Of a stretch of DNA of 64,000 nt, positions 34,398 to 42,837 are shown piece by piece. The DNA comes from an uncultured Eubacteriales bacterium. Lineage in GTDB: Bacteria; Bacillota; Clostridia; Oscillospirales; Acutalibacteraceae. Location: contig CAKSHM010000010.1 in NCBI GenBank assembly GCA_934457415.1, positions 1 through 64,000 on the forward strand, read 5' to 3'. Position numbers and translations under genes: made by a program. The first letter of the stretch is position 1; the number at the start of each line of letters is the position of its first letter. The notes under the pieces are model-generated. The model was not told the origin of the DNA and ran no database searches. It saw only the letters and a program-made list of their open reading frames with translations.

Positions 34398-35462
34398 ATG
34401 ACAATAGGTCAAACGATAAAACTTTATAGAAAAGAAAAAAACTTTACTCAAAGTGAGCTAGCAGAACTTATTGGAGTTTCTACACAGGCAATTTCAAAAT
34501 GGGAAACGGACTCAGGAATGCCTGATATCTCACAAATCGTTCCTCTTGCACGTGTTCTAGAAATTTCAACCGACAAACTTTTAGGACACACCGACTCGGC
34601 TTTTGAAAAAGAAGTAACGGAAATTCGTCAAAAATTTGGTGGAATAAACTTTATAAGCGATTTAAGTTATGCTGAAGAGTTATATTTTCTTACTTCAAAA
34701 TTCTTCAGCAAACATCCCGACGTTTCAGATATTGCCGTTGTTGCATTGGAAACATATATCGAGTTGTTTGCCAAAGGTAAAATAGGCATATCAAAATCCG
34801 AGTTCTTGGAAGAATGTGAACGCTACGGAAACAGTATTTTCAGATATGAAACAGTCGCTGACCGTATTTACAAAACTCATTATTTGATGTCAAGAGCCTA
34901 CGATTTATGCGGAGATAACAAAAAGTCAGAAAGCCATCTGCAAAATTTGCCTTATGTTTTTGGCTTTAGGGATTATTGGGAAGCGGAAATTGCTTTTGCT
35001 GATGGTAAGAATGATATTGCACTTGAAAAAGTAAAAAAGAGTTTTGCTCAAATGGCTCGATTTACTTCTCGTTGCATAAGACTTGCAGGAAGAATTGTTC
35101 GTGCAGAAGGCAAACCCAATGCAGATAAAATTAGTCTTGAACTCGATGAGTATATGTTAAGGCTTATAAATGCATTTTTATCCGGTGGAGACTATTTACC
35201 ACATCGACAAATCTTTCAGAAAACTTGCCTTTTACCCGGATTGGTTTCTCAAAACATTAAAATGGGTAACCTTGATAAAGCTAAAGAGCATATGCAGGAA
35301 CTATTGAAAACACGAGACGAGTTTTTTGCATGTGTCGATAATTCAAGCGATAAGCATTGCCTAATGTTTATTAAGGGTGACCTTGATGCTTCTTGGAATA
35401 CTACTAAAGAAAAAATAAACGAGCGTGTATCAAGTGCAGAAAAAGCATTAAAGCAAATTTAA
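34398..35462 (+). CDS. XRE regulator with long helical C-terminal domain, 354 aa
   Basis: An N-terminal Cro/CI HTH (residues 1-65: GQTIKLYRKEKNFTQSELAE, then STQAISKWETDSGMPDIS) is fused to about 285 residues of mostly helical, TPR-like sequence. This layout is common in Firmicutes regulators that sense peptides or partner proteins. The ATG at 34398 has GAGGTGATTC upstream; the reading from 34350 adds 16 unconserved residues. The gene stands alone, facing away from the recombinases. Confidence 0.78.
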   Translation: MTIGQTIKLYRKEKNFTQSELAELIGVSTQAISKWETDSGMPDISQIVPLARVLEISTDKLLGHTDSAFEKEVTEIRQKFGGINFISDLSYAEELYFLTSKFFSKHPDVSDIAVVALETYIELFAKGKIGISKSEFLEECERYGNSIFRYETVADRIYKTHYLMSRAYDLCGDNKKSESHLQNLPYVFGFRDYWEAEIAFADGKNDIALEKVKKSFAQMARFTSRCIRLAGRIVRAEGKPNADKISLELDEYMLRLINAFLSGGDYLPHRQIFQKTCLLPGLVSQNIKMGNLDKAKEHMQELLKTRDEFFACVDNSSDKHCLMFIKGDLDASWNTTKEKINERVSSAEKALKQI

Positions 35463-35538
35463 TGACGAAAATCTTTTGCTTGGGTAGTTACTATATATCA
35501 TAGATTTATTGACGAAAATTTTTATAACAAAAAATTTT

Positions 35539-35573
35539 GGCTCCCACAGACTGATTCGCAGTCTATGGGAGCC
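35539..35573 (-). terminator. Strong hairpin, terminator on the minus strand
   Basis: The 15-bp stem GGCTCCCACAGACTG/CAGTCTATGGGAGCC has one wobble or mismatch. On the minus strand it is followed by AAAATTTTTTGTTAT. It could end the long minus-strand transcript that would carry the structured RNA at 36.2-36.7 kb, or the XRE transcript on the plus strand. Confidence 0.5.
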
Positions 35574-35589
35574 GCTCTATAAATGTATA

Positions 35590-36190
35590 TCATATTTCCC
35601 GCACTCATTTCGAAATGAAAGTCATATATCATATCAAAAAGACAGGATAGATTGTTTTATAGGATTATTGCAGATGTAGGTACATCCACATTGTATATCT
35701 TTGATTTATCTTGTAAGATTCTGTCAGGAGCATATCGAAAAGTAAATCATCTTTTCATACTAAGCACCGATAGTTGATTTCAAAACGAATTTCGAAAAGA
35801 TAGTTAATATATCATTTCAAAATGTGTATCATAAATCATATCAAAATATCATATCAAAATTTTGTCATATATCTTACGAAAAATGATAGCAAGGCATAGT
35901 ACGCCCAGGGACTTTTTTACTAAAAACTCTGTACATTTCTCCTATTTTCTTTTACTAACTTTGCGTACTATGCCTTGGCGCCGCTCCCTCGGGCACGCCC
36001 TCGGTCGCGTTTCTATCTTCCTTGTTCGAAAGATAGAAACCGGCGCCTCTCAAAATTAAAGTCATAATCATTTCAAAATGAGTGTCATCTTTGTCATCTA
36101 TCATTTCGAAAAGATAGTCATACCTCTCGAAAAGAGAATAGATTTCGAAATGACTCTCAAAATTATAATCATCATTATCTCGAAACGTAA
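35590..36190. repeat. AT-rich degenerate repeat field with three hairpins
   Basis: Degenerate repeats of the type TCATATATCATATCAAAA and ATCATTTCGAAATGA recur about a dozen times (for example 35612-35640, 35800-35880, 36055-36190). In the middle is a compact structured core: AAGGCATAGTACGC (35891-35904) pairs with GCGTACTATGCCTT (35963-35976). GGCGCC (35977-35982, 36042-36047) then encloses TTTCTATCTT/AAGATAGAAA (36010-36039). The small ORF across it is not a convincing gene. An iteron-like or decayed-transposon origin is possible. Confidence 0.5.
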
Positions 36191-36214
36191 ATCATATTTA
36201 ATTTTGGCTGAAGG

Positions 36215-36706
36215 TCAGCATGATGGGACAAGCCCAGCGTATACTTAGGTGTACCTAAGCCTCTAAATTTAGAGAACGCAATACCATATACCGATACAAT
36301 GGATCGGTCCACCGCTGAATAGTGGTACGGCAAGGATTTTCATTACCGATTAAATCCCATAACTTCGGTGCTTGATTAAAATACTGAAAAATTATCCAAG
36401 CAAATATTCTTCAGCCGTGTCTTTCACGGTAGCAACGATGAACCTACCTGTCATCGCTCAGGTGTGCTGCCACAGATTTTTAGTTAATAACTTAAAACTT
36501 AAATCTGCTACTCAACTTGCAACATTTCGGCAGCTGTGCAAGTCGGACTTTTCTAGGTACACTTCATCATCTCTCGACAAACCTTTGTCGAAGATACCTT
36601 TACTTCCTTTTCTAATGGTGCAACATTTCTTCGTACACCTAATAAATTTAAAAAACTCCTTCTCAAACTTTTAAGATGACACTTAAATTCTAAGAAAGAG
36701 TTTTTT
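36215..36706 (-). ncRNA. Candidate large structured RNA
   Basis: No convincing gene is present. Read on the minus strand, the region folds into many helices. A long-range 10-bp pairing TTAGGTGTAC/GTACACCTAA (36633-36642 with 36247-36256) closes about 395 nt. Inside are TCGACAAA/TTTGTCGA, CGACTTGCA/TGCAAGTTG, GTGGCAGC/GTTGCTAC, CCGTG/CACGG and ACCGAT/ATCGGT. Several stems use G-U pairs on the minus strand that would be mismatches on the plus strand, which sets the direction. At the 5' end a 14-bp stem (36650-36663 with 36693-36706) ends in a U-run. I could not match it to a known class. Confidence 0.5.
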
Positions 36707-36722
36707 TAGTTTCAAGAAAAGA

Positions 36723-36974
36723 TTAACTTTCGGTATGACTTATTAAATCAAACGTAAAAAATTCAGCAGGACTTATGTCAAAATACAGCATTGTATCCAT
36801 CATAGATTTAAATGTCGGATCAATCTTTCTTTTGAGAATTCGGCTGATATACCCCTCGTTATATCCGAGTGACAAGCTGAGTTCACGAGCGGTTATGTTA
36901 TTATCTGCCATAAGTTTTTTAAGCCTTTCTCTGTAATCGTTTTCCCAATCCGCAGTATCAATATACTTTTTCAT
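36723..36974 (-). CDS. Small XRE-type HTH protein, 83 aa
   Basis: A single HTH domain (about 12-75: DYRERLKKLMADNNITAREL, then YNEGYISRILKRKIDPTFKSM) and a short tail. The ATG at 36974 follows GAGGTTGAAATCA; the upstream ATG at 37019 lacks a ribosome site. The stop codon lies inside a copy of the 20-bp gene-end motif. It lies just upstream of the candidate structured RNA in the same direction. Confidence 0.7.
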   Translation of the reverse strand: MKKYIDTADWENDYRERLKKLMADNNITARELSLSLGYNEGYISRILKRKIDPTFKSMMDTMLYFDISPAEFFTFDLISHTES

Positions 36975-37062
36975 TGATTTCAACCTCTTTTCATAAAAAA
37001 ATATGACATCTAAAGCCATAAAACTTTAAAGGTCATATTTTTATAACATAAGGTTATTATTT

Positions 37063-37082
37063 CGTTTCAAGAAAACATTAAC
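37063..37082. repeat. 20-bp gene-end motif, copy 5
   Basis: CGTTTCAAGAAAACATTAAC abuts the stop codon (37082-37084) of the sigma-factor gene. It differs from copy 1 at one base. Confidence 0.65.
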
Positions 37083-38722
37083 TATTTTTCAACAACTAAC
37101 AGAACGCCTTCAGGACCGATTCGTTTTTCCGGCTCTGTTAAAATGTTTTCTGCAATACATTTTTCAATCAAATCATTCAAAACATTTATTCCCGCTACCA
37201 ATAGATTATATGATTTGTATTCATTTAGAAGGTGCTTTTGAATATGCGACACCATATAATCATGCAACTCTACAGCAATTTGATTACAGATATCTTCAAC
37301 AGAATCATAATATCCGCGAAGAAGATTCCGATATTTCTCCCACTCCTTAAACTCAATAGTGATTATCCGTGGTTCTAAAATATCTCCCACTTTTCGCAAG
37401 AATCCACATTCGATTGCTTTGGCCACAATTTCCTTTTGATTCTCAGTTAAATCACTTACAGGCAGTCCACCGACTGCTTTTAGTGTAATGCTCATTAGTT
37501 CATCGTTTGTTATGTCCTGGCCGGCATAAAAATGTCTGTCAATTCTTTTGCCATAGATATTGCGAATGAAGACATAAGAATAATTGCAAAAGTTTCTGGT
37601 CTCATTTCCATCACAACCATAAAACCTACCGCAGTAAGGTGTACCATCTTCAACTGCTACAGCAACAGTAGTAAAATTTCGTTCAGGCTTTTTAATGTCA
37701 TTAAAGAACTTTTCTTCGAGTATATCGTCAACATGCTCTTTAATGAACCATACAGATTCGTTTATCAAAGACCAAAGAATAAACCTCAAGTCTGTTTGTG
37801 AGCTTAAATACGGAAAATTTAAAAAACTTTCTTTAGTGTCATTCAAATGCTTTTTTAGCTTTTGGGAAAGTTCATCCAAATGTTTAGTATATATTTCTCC
37901 AACTTCATCAAACTCATTGTTGTCAACAATAATTACATTGGCTATATACTTTTCTCCTTCTTTTCGAAGAAGTCCGTAACTACCATTTTCGCCTTTAATT
38001 TGAATATCAAGTTCATCCTCAATATAAGGCATAGGCACGCATAGTTCCTCCGATAATTCTTTTGCACTTTTTGCTTTATCTTTACACGCATATACAATAT
38101 TTTGAGACAAAATACGCTCTGCTTTTGTTCGTGGATCATTACCGCGAGGATTACCTGTCCCTATAAATGCCAACGAAACGGGTTTTAAAGATAAATTTCT
38201 ATTACTCATAGTTTCAACCTCTTTTCTGACTGTATTACGTGCAGAAAACAAACGTTGTTTTACTGTTGTTCCATTGATGCCGAGTTTTAAGGCAATATCC
38301 TTAACTTTCATTTCGTCAAGGTAATACAGCACCATAACTTCTCGGTATGCTTTGGATAGAAAAGAAATCTCCGCAAAGATTTTCTTTATCTGTTCCTGCT
38401 CGGCGGCTTCTTCAATAAAGCTATCAATTTCATTCTCTTTTGCTGCCAATAACAAATCGCCGTTTTCGATGCTAACAGTTTTACTGGCTTGATGTCTCTT
38501 ATCAGAGTAATCGGCATACACTCTGCGTGCGATTGTCCAAACAAAAGCATAAAAGTTTTCTATACTTTCCTGATTATATACGGCAGATATTACAGCTAGA
38601 ATTATGTCCAAACATAAATCCTCTGCTTCGTATGAAGTGTTGCATCTTCGGTATGAGAATTGATAGATTTTATCGAGGAACTCTTTGTCACCGATAAGTT
38701 TTAATATTTCATTTGTTTTCAT
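37082..38722 (-). CDS. Sigma-70 family (ECF-like) sigma factor with long C-terminal extension, 546 aa
   Basis: Region 2 (about 15-75: RRCNTSYEAEDLCLDIILAV and FYAFVWTIARRVYADY) and region 4 (about 125-165: YREVMVLYYLDEMKVKDIAL, then GTTVKQRLFSARNTV) form an ECF-type core of about 170 residues. The remaining 370 residues include a winged-helix-like part (KSAKELSEELCVPMPYIEDEL) and a large helical region of unknown fold. Extended sigma factors often sense a ligand or carry a built-in anti-sigma. The ATG at 38722 follows AAAGGTG. No target promoter set or anti-sigma gene is adjacent. Confidence 0.72.
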   Translation of the reverse strand: MKTNEILKLIGDKEFLDKIYQFSYRRCNTSYEAEDLCLDIILAVISAVYNQESIENFYAFVWTIARRVYADYSDKRHQASKTVSIENGDLLLAAKENEIDSFIEEAAEQEQIKKIFAEISFLSKAYREVMVLYYLDEMKVKDIALKLGINGTTVKQRLFSARNTVRKEVETMSNRNLSLKPVSLAFIGTGNPRGNDPRTKAERILSQNIVYACKDKAKSAKELSEELCVPMPYIEDELDIQIKGENGSYGLLRKEGEKYIANVIIVDNNEFDEVGEIYTKHLDELSQKLKKHLNDTKESFLNFPYLSSQTDLRFILWSLINESVWFIKEHVDDILEEKFFNDIKKPERNFTTVAVAVEDGTPYCGRFYGCDGNETRNFCNYSYVFIRNIYGKRIDRHFYAGQDITNDELMSITLKAVGGLPVSDLTENQKEIVAKAIECGFLRKVGDILEPRIITIEFKEWEKYRNLLRGYYDSVEDICNQIAVELHDYMVSHIQKHLLNEYKSYNLLVAGINVLNDLIEKCIAENILTEPEKRIGPEGVLLVVEK

Positions 38723-38801
38723 TTTGCACCTTTGCTTCAATCATGATTGTTACGCCTATATAGTCGGCAAAATAAGAGGTTGGTTAGGCAAAAGTTTAAA
38801 A

Positions 38802-39878
38802 TTATTTCATTTTTTCTTCAAGGTAATGAAGTATGCTTTTAAATTTAGCTTCATCATTATAAGGTTTTAATGTTTTCGAATTAGTGATGATATTATAATA
38901 TCTCTCAAAATCGGATGCGGGAACATTTTTTGACATTGTATTACTATCAAATGTTAATTTCTCAAATAAAGGTGACGTATATTTATAGCCTCCATCTTTT
39001 AATTCATTTTCTATTTCTTCATATATCTGTACAACCGTTTCCATAGCATTAAACATTTTTTCTCTATTTTGGAGTTTTGCGTATGCCATACTTAAATCTT
39101 CATAAGCGTTTGCTTTAAAATAAAGAAGATAACCCTCTTCACCAAGCGCTTTTATAATATCTAATGCCTTATTACAAATATCAATTGTAATTTCGGGATC
39201 TCCCCAAAGATAATGGTGTTTTGAAATTGTTAAAATATCACACAAAATAGATTCCGAATGGGCGAGTATACATTCCGATTTATAACCTGCACGTTCTTTC
39301 GCTGGAACGGAAAGACTTAACAACTCTCTCTTGGAATAGGCCGTATCTGACAATAAATTTGCGATTTCTAAAACCTTTTCTCTCATTCCGCAAAAAGAAT
39401 ATGCAAACGCCAAATTAACAATGGTGCTATGTCGTATTTTATCAACATTGCAGTCCCTTAAAATTAAATTCGCCTTTTGTTCAATATCAGAAAGCCATTC
39501 ATCGTTATCCTCATAAACCATCACTTTGTATTCGATTAAATCATTAAGCAACTTATGCTCGTTAGGGTATGTTTGTAATGCTTCTTCAATTACAGCAATG
39601 CTTTTAGTGATTTCACCTGTATGTGTATAACTACGTGCTTCTTTTAGAATATTTTCTATTATTTCGCTCTTGTTATCAAGAGAAATATCCAAAAGATAAT
39701 CCGAGGTTACACCAAAGAAATTAGACAAAGCAGGAATAAGAGATAAATCCGGCAGAGCCAATCCGTTTTCCCATTTACTAACTGCTTGGTAAGAAATGTT
39801 AAGATAATCTGCCAACTTTTCTTGGGTTACATCTTGTGCTTTACGCAGTTCCTTTATTTTTTCGCCAATCTTTAACAT
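38802..39878 (-). CDS. XRE regulator with TPR-like C-terminal domain, 358 aa
   Basis: An N-terminal HTH (KIGEKIKELRKAQDVTQEKL, then NISYQAVSKWENGLALPDLS) is followed by about 290 residues of TPR-like helices with repeated A/L/Y patterns. The layout matches the XRE protein at 34.4 kb and peptide-sensing regulators. The ATG at 39878 has GGAG 8 nt upstream; the ATG three codons earlier is too close to it. It is separated from the sigma gene by 79 bp and may be co-transcribed. Confidence 0.78.
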   Translation of the reverse strand: MLKIGEKIKELRKAQDVTQEKLADYLNISYQAVSKWENGLALPDLSLIPALSNFFGVTSDYLLDISLDNKSEIIENILKEARSYTHTGEITKSIAVIEEALQTYPNEHKLLNDLIEYKVMVYEDNDEWLSDIEQKANLILRDCNVDKIRHSTIVNLAFAYSFCGMREKVLEIANLLSDTAYSKRELLSLSVPAKERAGYKSECILAHSESILCDILTISKHHYLWGDPEITIDICNKALDIIKALGEEGYLLYFKANAYEDLSMAYAKLQNREKMFNAMETVVQIYEEIENELKDGGYKYTSPLFEKLTFDSNTMSKNVPASDFERYYNIITNSKTLKPYNDEAKFKSILHYLEEKMK

Positions 39879-40043
39879 AGCATTCACTCCAAATATTTAA
39901 TCGAAAGCGCTTTCTGATTATAGTATAAATCACAGCAGTTCAAATGTGTATAACATAACCGTTTACCTGTACGCAACCACAGGTTGAGTTAATAAGTTTT
40001 ATAAATGCCGTTCAGCATAGTAAACGGCATATTATGATTTATT

Positions 40044-40787
40044 TTACTTGTTCTTTACACAAGTATATCTTTTAGCATCAAATTTAACCTTTGTGTCAGC
40101 AACAGTAAACCCATACTTTTTATAAAATCCAATAGCATCGTCATCGGTTTCAGCGGTAATATTGTTAACATTAAAACTATTAAAGATAAAATCAATAAGT
40201 TTACTACCAATACCTTGACCTTGATAATCAGGTTTTACAGCAATATCAAGTATGGTTGCTGAGTTGTTTGCTATCTTAAAAATAACAATCCCTTTGTGTT
40301 CACCATTATCTTTATATGCATAGATATTGGTGTTTTCATCTTCTTGATATTTCTTCGCTCTATTCAATAATCGTTCTTCTGTGGGATTGAATACGCTCGG
40401 TGCAAGTAATTTCAATATATCAGGTCCAGTTATTATTTCTTTAATGTCACAGATTGAGAATACATTGCAAAGTTCTATACCTAAAGCACCATATTTTTTA
40501 ATTTGCTCCTTGCTGTAATACTGTTCCATATCAGTGTAATGGGCAGTATCAAGTTCGGCAACTGTATAGCCGCACTTTTCAAGCGGTAACGCTTTATACA
40601 GTTCTTCAAAATCAGAGAATTTATGTAACCTTACAACCTGTGCTCTTATAATATCTTTGGCTGAGATGTTGTTAAAAATAATGGTATCCCCAACATTTAT
40701 TTGTTGCCGCTTCTCATCATTAAGCCTAAGTTCAATTGTTTTACTATCATCTGCAATCTTTTTAAAAGCAGATGGAACAAGATTCAT
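40044..40787 (-). CDS. ASCH domain - GNAT acetyltransferase fusion, 247 aa
   Basis: The N-terminal half is ASCH-like (KTIELRLNDEKRQQINVGDT, then HKFSDFEELYKALPLEKCGY), a fold that binds RNA or nucleosides. The C-terminal half is a GNAT acetyltransferase with the acetyl-CoA loop VKPDYQGQGIGSKL and GFYKKYGF. The fusion suggests acetylation of an RNA, nucleoside or RNA-bound target. The ATG overlaps the stop of the YdcF-like gene (ATGA), so it is translated by coupling. It is the last gene of the AraC-led operon. Confidence 0.72.
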   Translation of the reverse strand: MNLVPSAFKKIADDSKTIELRLNDEKRQQINVGDTIIFNNISAKDIIRAQVVRLHKFSDFEELYKALPLEKCGYTVAELDTAHYTDMEQYYSKEQIKKYGALGIELCNVFSICDIKEIITGPDILKLLAPSVFNPTEERLLNRAKKYQEDENTNIYAYKDNGEHKGIVIFKIANNSATILDIAVKPDYQGQGIGSKLIDFIFNSFNVNNITAETDDDAIGFYKKYGFTVADTKVKFDAKRYTCVKNK

Positions 40788-41395
40788 ATAGTGAATAATA
40801 ACAAATACTCCTTAATATCCCCAACAAACTGATTACCGCAACGTGCAAGCTCACCAAGCACACGGTTAATGCCTTGCTCGGATTTATACCAATTATCTTT
40901 GGTTATTCCCATACATACCACAGGACAAACAAAAAATGTTGTATCGGGGAACGCCATTTGATAAAGCATAAGACAACGGCGAGCGTGAAAAGCCTTGCAA
41001 ACTATAATTCCAGTCTTTATCTCTACACCTTTTTCATCAACGGCCATTCGAGAGAAGAAAGCGTTATCACGAGTATGACCGGACTTATCTTCTCCAACGA
41101 TCACATCAGCAGGTACGCCATTTTTAACAAATACATCAGTAAAAAACTCACAGTCAGATTGATAGTCACCATTGTATATATCTGCCTCTGAGCGAATACC
41201 GGGCCACTTGTTTCGTTTAACGCTAACTCCACCTGATGGAACAAGCCACTTCGCATATCCTTTAAGATAAAGTTCGGCAGCGTATTCTGGTTGTTCAGGA
41301 TGGGAGCCGCCAGGCAGAAAAATAGCATCTACCTTTTGCGGTTTATCTTCAACGAATATGAAGTTTGTTATATCAGCGATAATTTTATCATTCAT
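40784..41395 (-). CDS. YdcF/SanA-like DUF218 protein, 203 aa
   Basis: A Rossmann-like DUF218 domain: DAIFLPGGSHPEQPEYAAEL, YAKWLVPSGGVS, SGHTRDNAFFSRMAVDEKG, then VCKAFHARRCLMLY. YdcF-type proteins bind S-adenosylmethionine or act on envelope precursors; the substrate is unknown. I chose the ATG at 41395, which overlaps the preceding gene by 8 nt and has AAAAGG upstream. The longer reading adds residues that overlap the neighbour. Confidence 0.75.
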   Translation of the reverse strand: MNDKIIADITNFIFVEDKPQKVDAIFLPGGSHPEQPEYAAELYLKGYAKWLVPSGGVSVKRNKWPGIRSEADIYNGDYQSDCEFFTDVFVKNGVPADVIVGEDKSGHTRDNAFFSRMAVDEKGVEIKTGIIVCKAFHARRCLMLYQMAFPDTTFFVCPVVCMGITKDNWYKSEQGINRVLGELARCGNQFVGDIKEYLLLFTI

Positions 41396-42182
41396 ATTGA
41401 GGATACCTTTTCTTGAATTCCATATTGGCTTTTTCTGTAAAAATCTTGGGTGTGGAAATTCTATTATCAAGACCGACGTTTTCCCAAGTGGCAGTCCAAA
41501 TCATATATGGTTTTAATGGAAGTTTGTCTTTGACTTTCAAGTGTGCTCCGTCACGTACGGCTAAACCATCTTCAATTATTTTCTTCATATCAAAATAAAG
41601 TCTTGCGCCGGTTAAATATTCGGCGTCGCCATCCATATTGATTTTCCCTTGCTGTTTTGAGTTAACAACAAGCTCTCCAGCAATATTTTTGCCAAACATA
41701 ATATAGTCACTAAAATCTTTTGGATCGCCAAGAGCGCTGCCAATTGGCTTTTCTTCGGATATTGTTTTTTCGGACTTTAAAATATTCCAGCTTTTTAGGC
41801 AACCATCTTTTTGTATTAAATCCCAATTTTCCAAAGACGTACTATGTACGGTATACACTTGTTCACCATCTCTTAAAATTGGTTCATCGAAACTATGACC
41901 CGCATATTTTTCTTTAGCATATTCGAGGTCAACTTCACTGATAACAAGTATCATATTTTTGTTCTGTTTAGTGTTGAATTCAATAAAATCGCAGACAGAC
42001 ATCTCCCAACTGTCTGCAAAACGGCTGAATTTTATACTATATGTACAACCGTTTAAGCTACCAACCATCAGTTTATATTCTTTACTATCGGTAAGCTGCC
42101 AAATTATCCAAGAGTCATCATACGGTTGGTTAGTAATCGGGTTTATGCTATTTTCAATAAAGTTATCAAGTCTGTAAATCAT
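41388..42182 (-). CDS. ADP-ribosyltransferase-like protein, 264 aa
   Basis: I do not recognise a named family. The middle part VYTVHSTSLENWDLIQKDGC, followed by LYFDMKKIIEDGLAVRDGAH and KPYMIWTATW, resembles the His-plus-helix pattern of KptA/DarT-like ART folds (H-x-T/S...I...G). The N-terminal 100 residues look like a separate beta-rich domain. ART activity is an inference from pattern only. The first 17 nt overlap the GNAT remnant upstream. Confidence 0.45.
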   Translation of the reverse strand: MIYRLDNFIENSINPITNQPYDDSWIIWQLTDSKEYKLMVGSLNGCTYSIKFSRFADSWEMSVCDFIEFNTKQNKNMILVISEVDLEYAKEKYAGHSFDEPILRDGEQVYTVHSTSLENWDLIQKDGCLKSWNILKSEKTISEEKPIGSALGDPKDFSDYIMFGKNIAGELVVNSKQQGKINMDGDAEYLTGARLYFDMKKIIEDGLAVRDGAHLKVKDKLPLKPYMIWTATWENVGLDNRISTPKIFTEKANMEFKKRYPQYE

Positions 42183-42318
42183 TGTCTAACACCTTTTCGT
42201 ATATCTCTAGATTTTTTTCAGGAGATTTTTCGCCTGTGTTCTTATATCCCATAGCTTCCCAAAACGGTTTGCTGGTAACGGGGTCTGAGATAAAATACAA
42301 CCCTTCAGCACTTTTCAC
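42166..42318 (-). pseudogene. C-terminal remnant of a GNAT acetyltransferase
   Basis: A 50-codon frame reads SAEGLYFISDPVTSKPFWEA, then MGYKNTGEKSPEKN, the typical end of a GNAT enzyme (PFWEAMGYKNTG is the last strand and turn). The acetyl-CoA-binding core is missing. It starts at GTG 42318 with AAGGAA upstream, so a short peptide might still be made. It overlaps the next gene by 17 nt. Confidence 0.55.
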
Positions 42319-42320
42319 TA

Positions 42321-42806
42321 TCAATATTCCTTATAAATAAAATGCTGTACGCCGCTGTCAAGCTTCGGCATAAGTTCCGTAGCTTTTTCGGGGTATATTT
42401 TTATATTGCTAAGCTGTACCAACGGTATCCAATGAAACTCAATTTGAAAATCGTCTCCGCTCATTTCCTCTGTCCCAGTAAATACATTACATGAAAAATC
42501 GTCAATATTTTTAATTTCAACCGAATAATAAAGGCATATTTGGTGACAGGGCTTATCTTTTAACGGGAAGAATATTTCTCCGACCCATTTAAGTTCACCA
42601 ACCGTAATATCTGCTCCAATTTCTTCCATAAATTCTCTTTTTAGAGTCTCTGTATTTGTCTCTCCAAAAGAAACATGACCGCCCGGAAAAGCGTAACCCT
42701 CATCACCCTTAGCTTTGTGTAGAAGCACTTTTTCGTTATGTATGCAAATCCCCGCAACACGGTAGCTGAAAAGATAATCTTCTGTTTTAAAAAGTATGTC
42801 TTTCAT
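42321..42806 (-). CDS. NUDIX hydrolase, 161 aa
   Basis: The NUDIX box GGHVSFGETNTETLKREFME continues with EIGAD (GX5EX7REUXEEXGU, complete). It hydrolyses a nucleoside diphosphate linked to another group; the substrate is unknown. It is part of the AraC-led operon, 31 nt downstream of a GNAT gene. It is not obviously related to the second NUDIX gene at 45.1 kb beyond the box itself. Confidence 0.85.
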   Translation of the reverse strand: MKDILFKTEDYLFSYRVAGICIHNEKVLLHKAKGDEGYAFPGGHVSFGETNTETLKREFMEEIGADITVGELKWVGEIFFPLKDKPCHQICLYYSVEIKNIDDFSCNVFTGTEEMSGDDFQIEFHWIPLVQLSNIKIYPEKATELMPKLDSGVQHFIYKEY

Positions 42807-42837
42807 TTTAATACCTCTACAAATATTATTCCAAAAA

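Noticed and set aside
35862..36059. 65-aa plus-strand ORF
   Set aside because: It covers the hairpin core of the repeat field and has no ribosome site.
35590..36190. CRISPR array
   Set aside because: The repeats are degenerate and irregularly spaced, with no constant repeat-spacer length and no cas genes.
36372..36674. 100-aa plus-strand ORF
   Set aside because: It lies inside the candidate structured RNA, has no ribosome site and resembles no protein; the pairing pattern favours RNA on the other strand.
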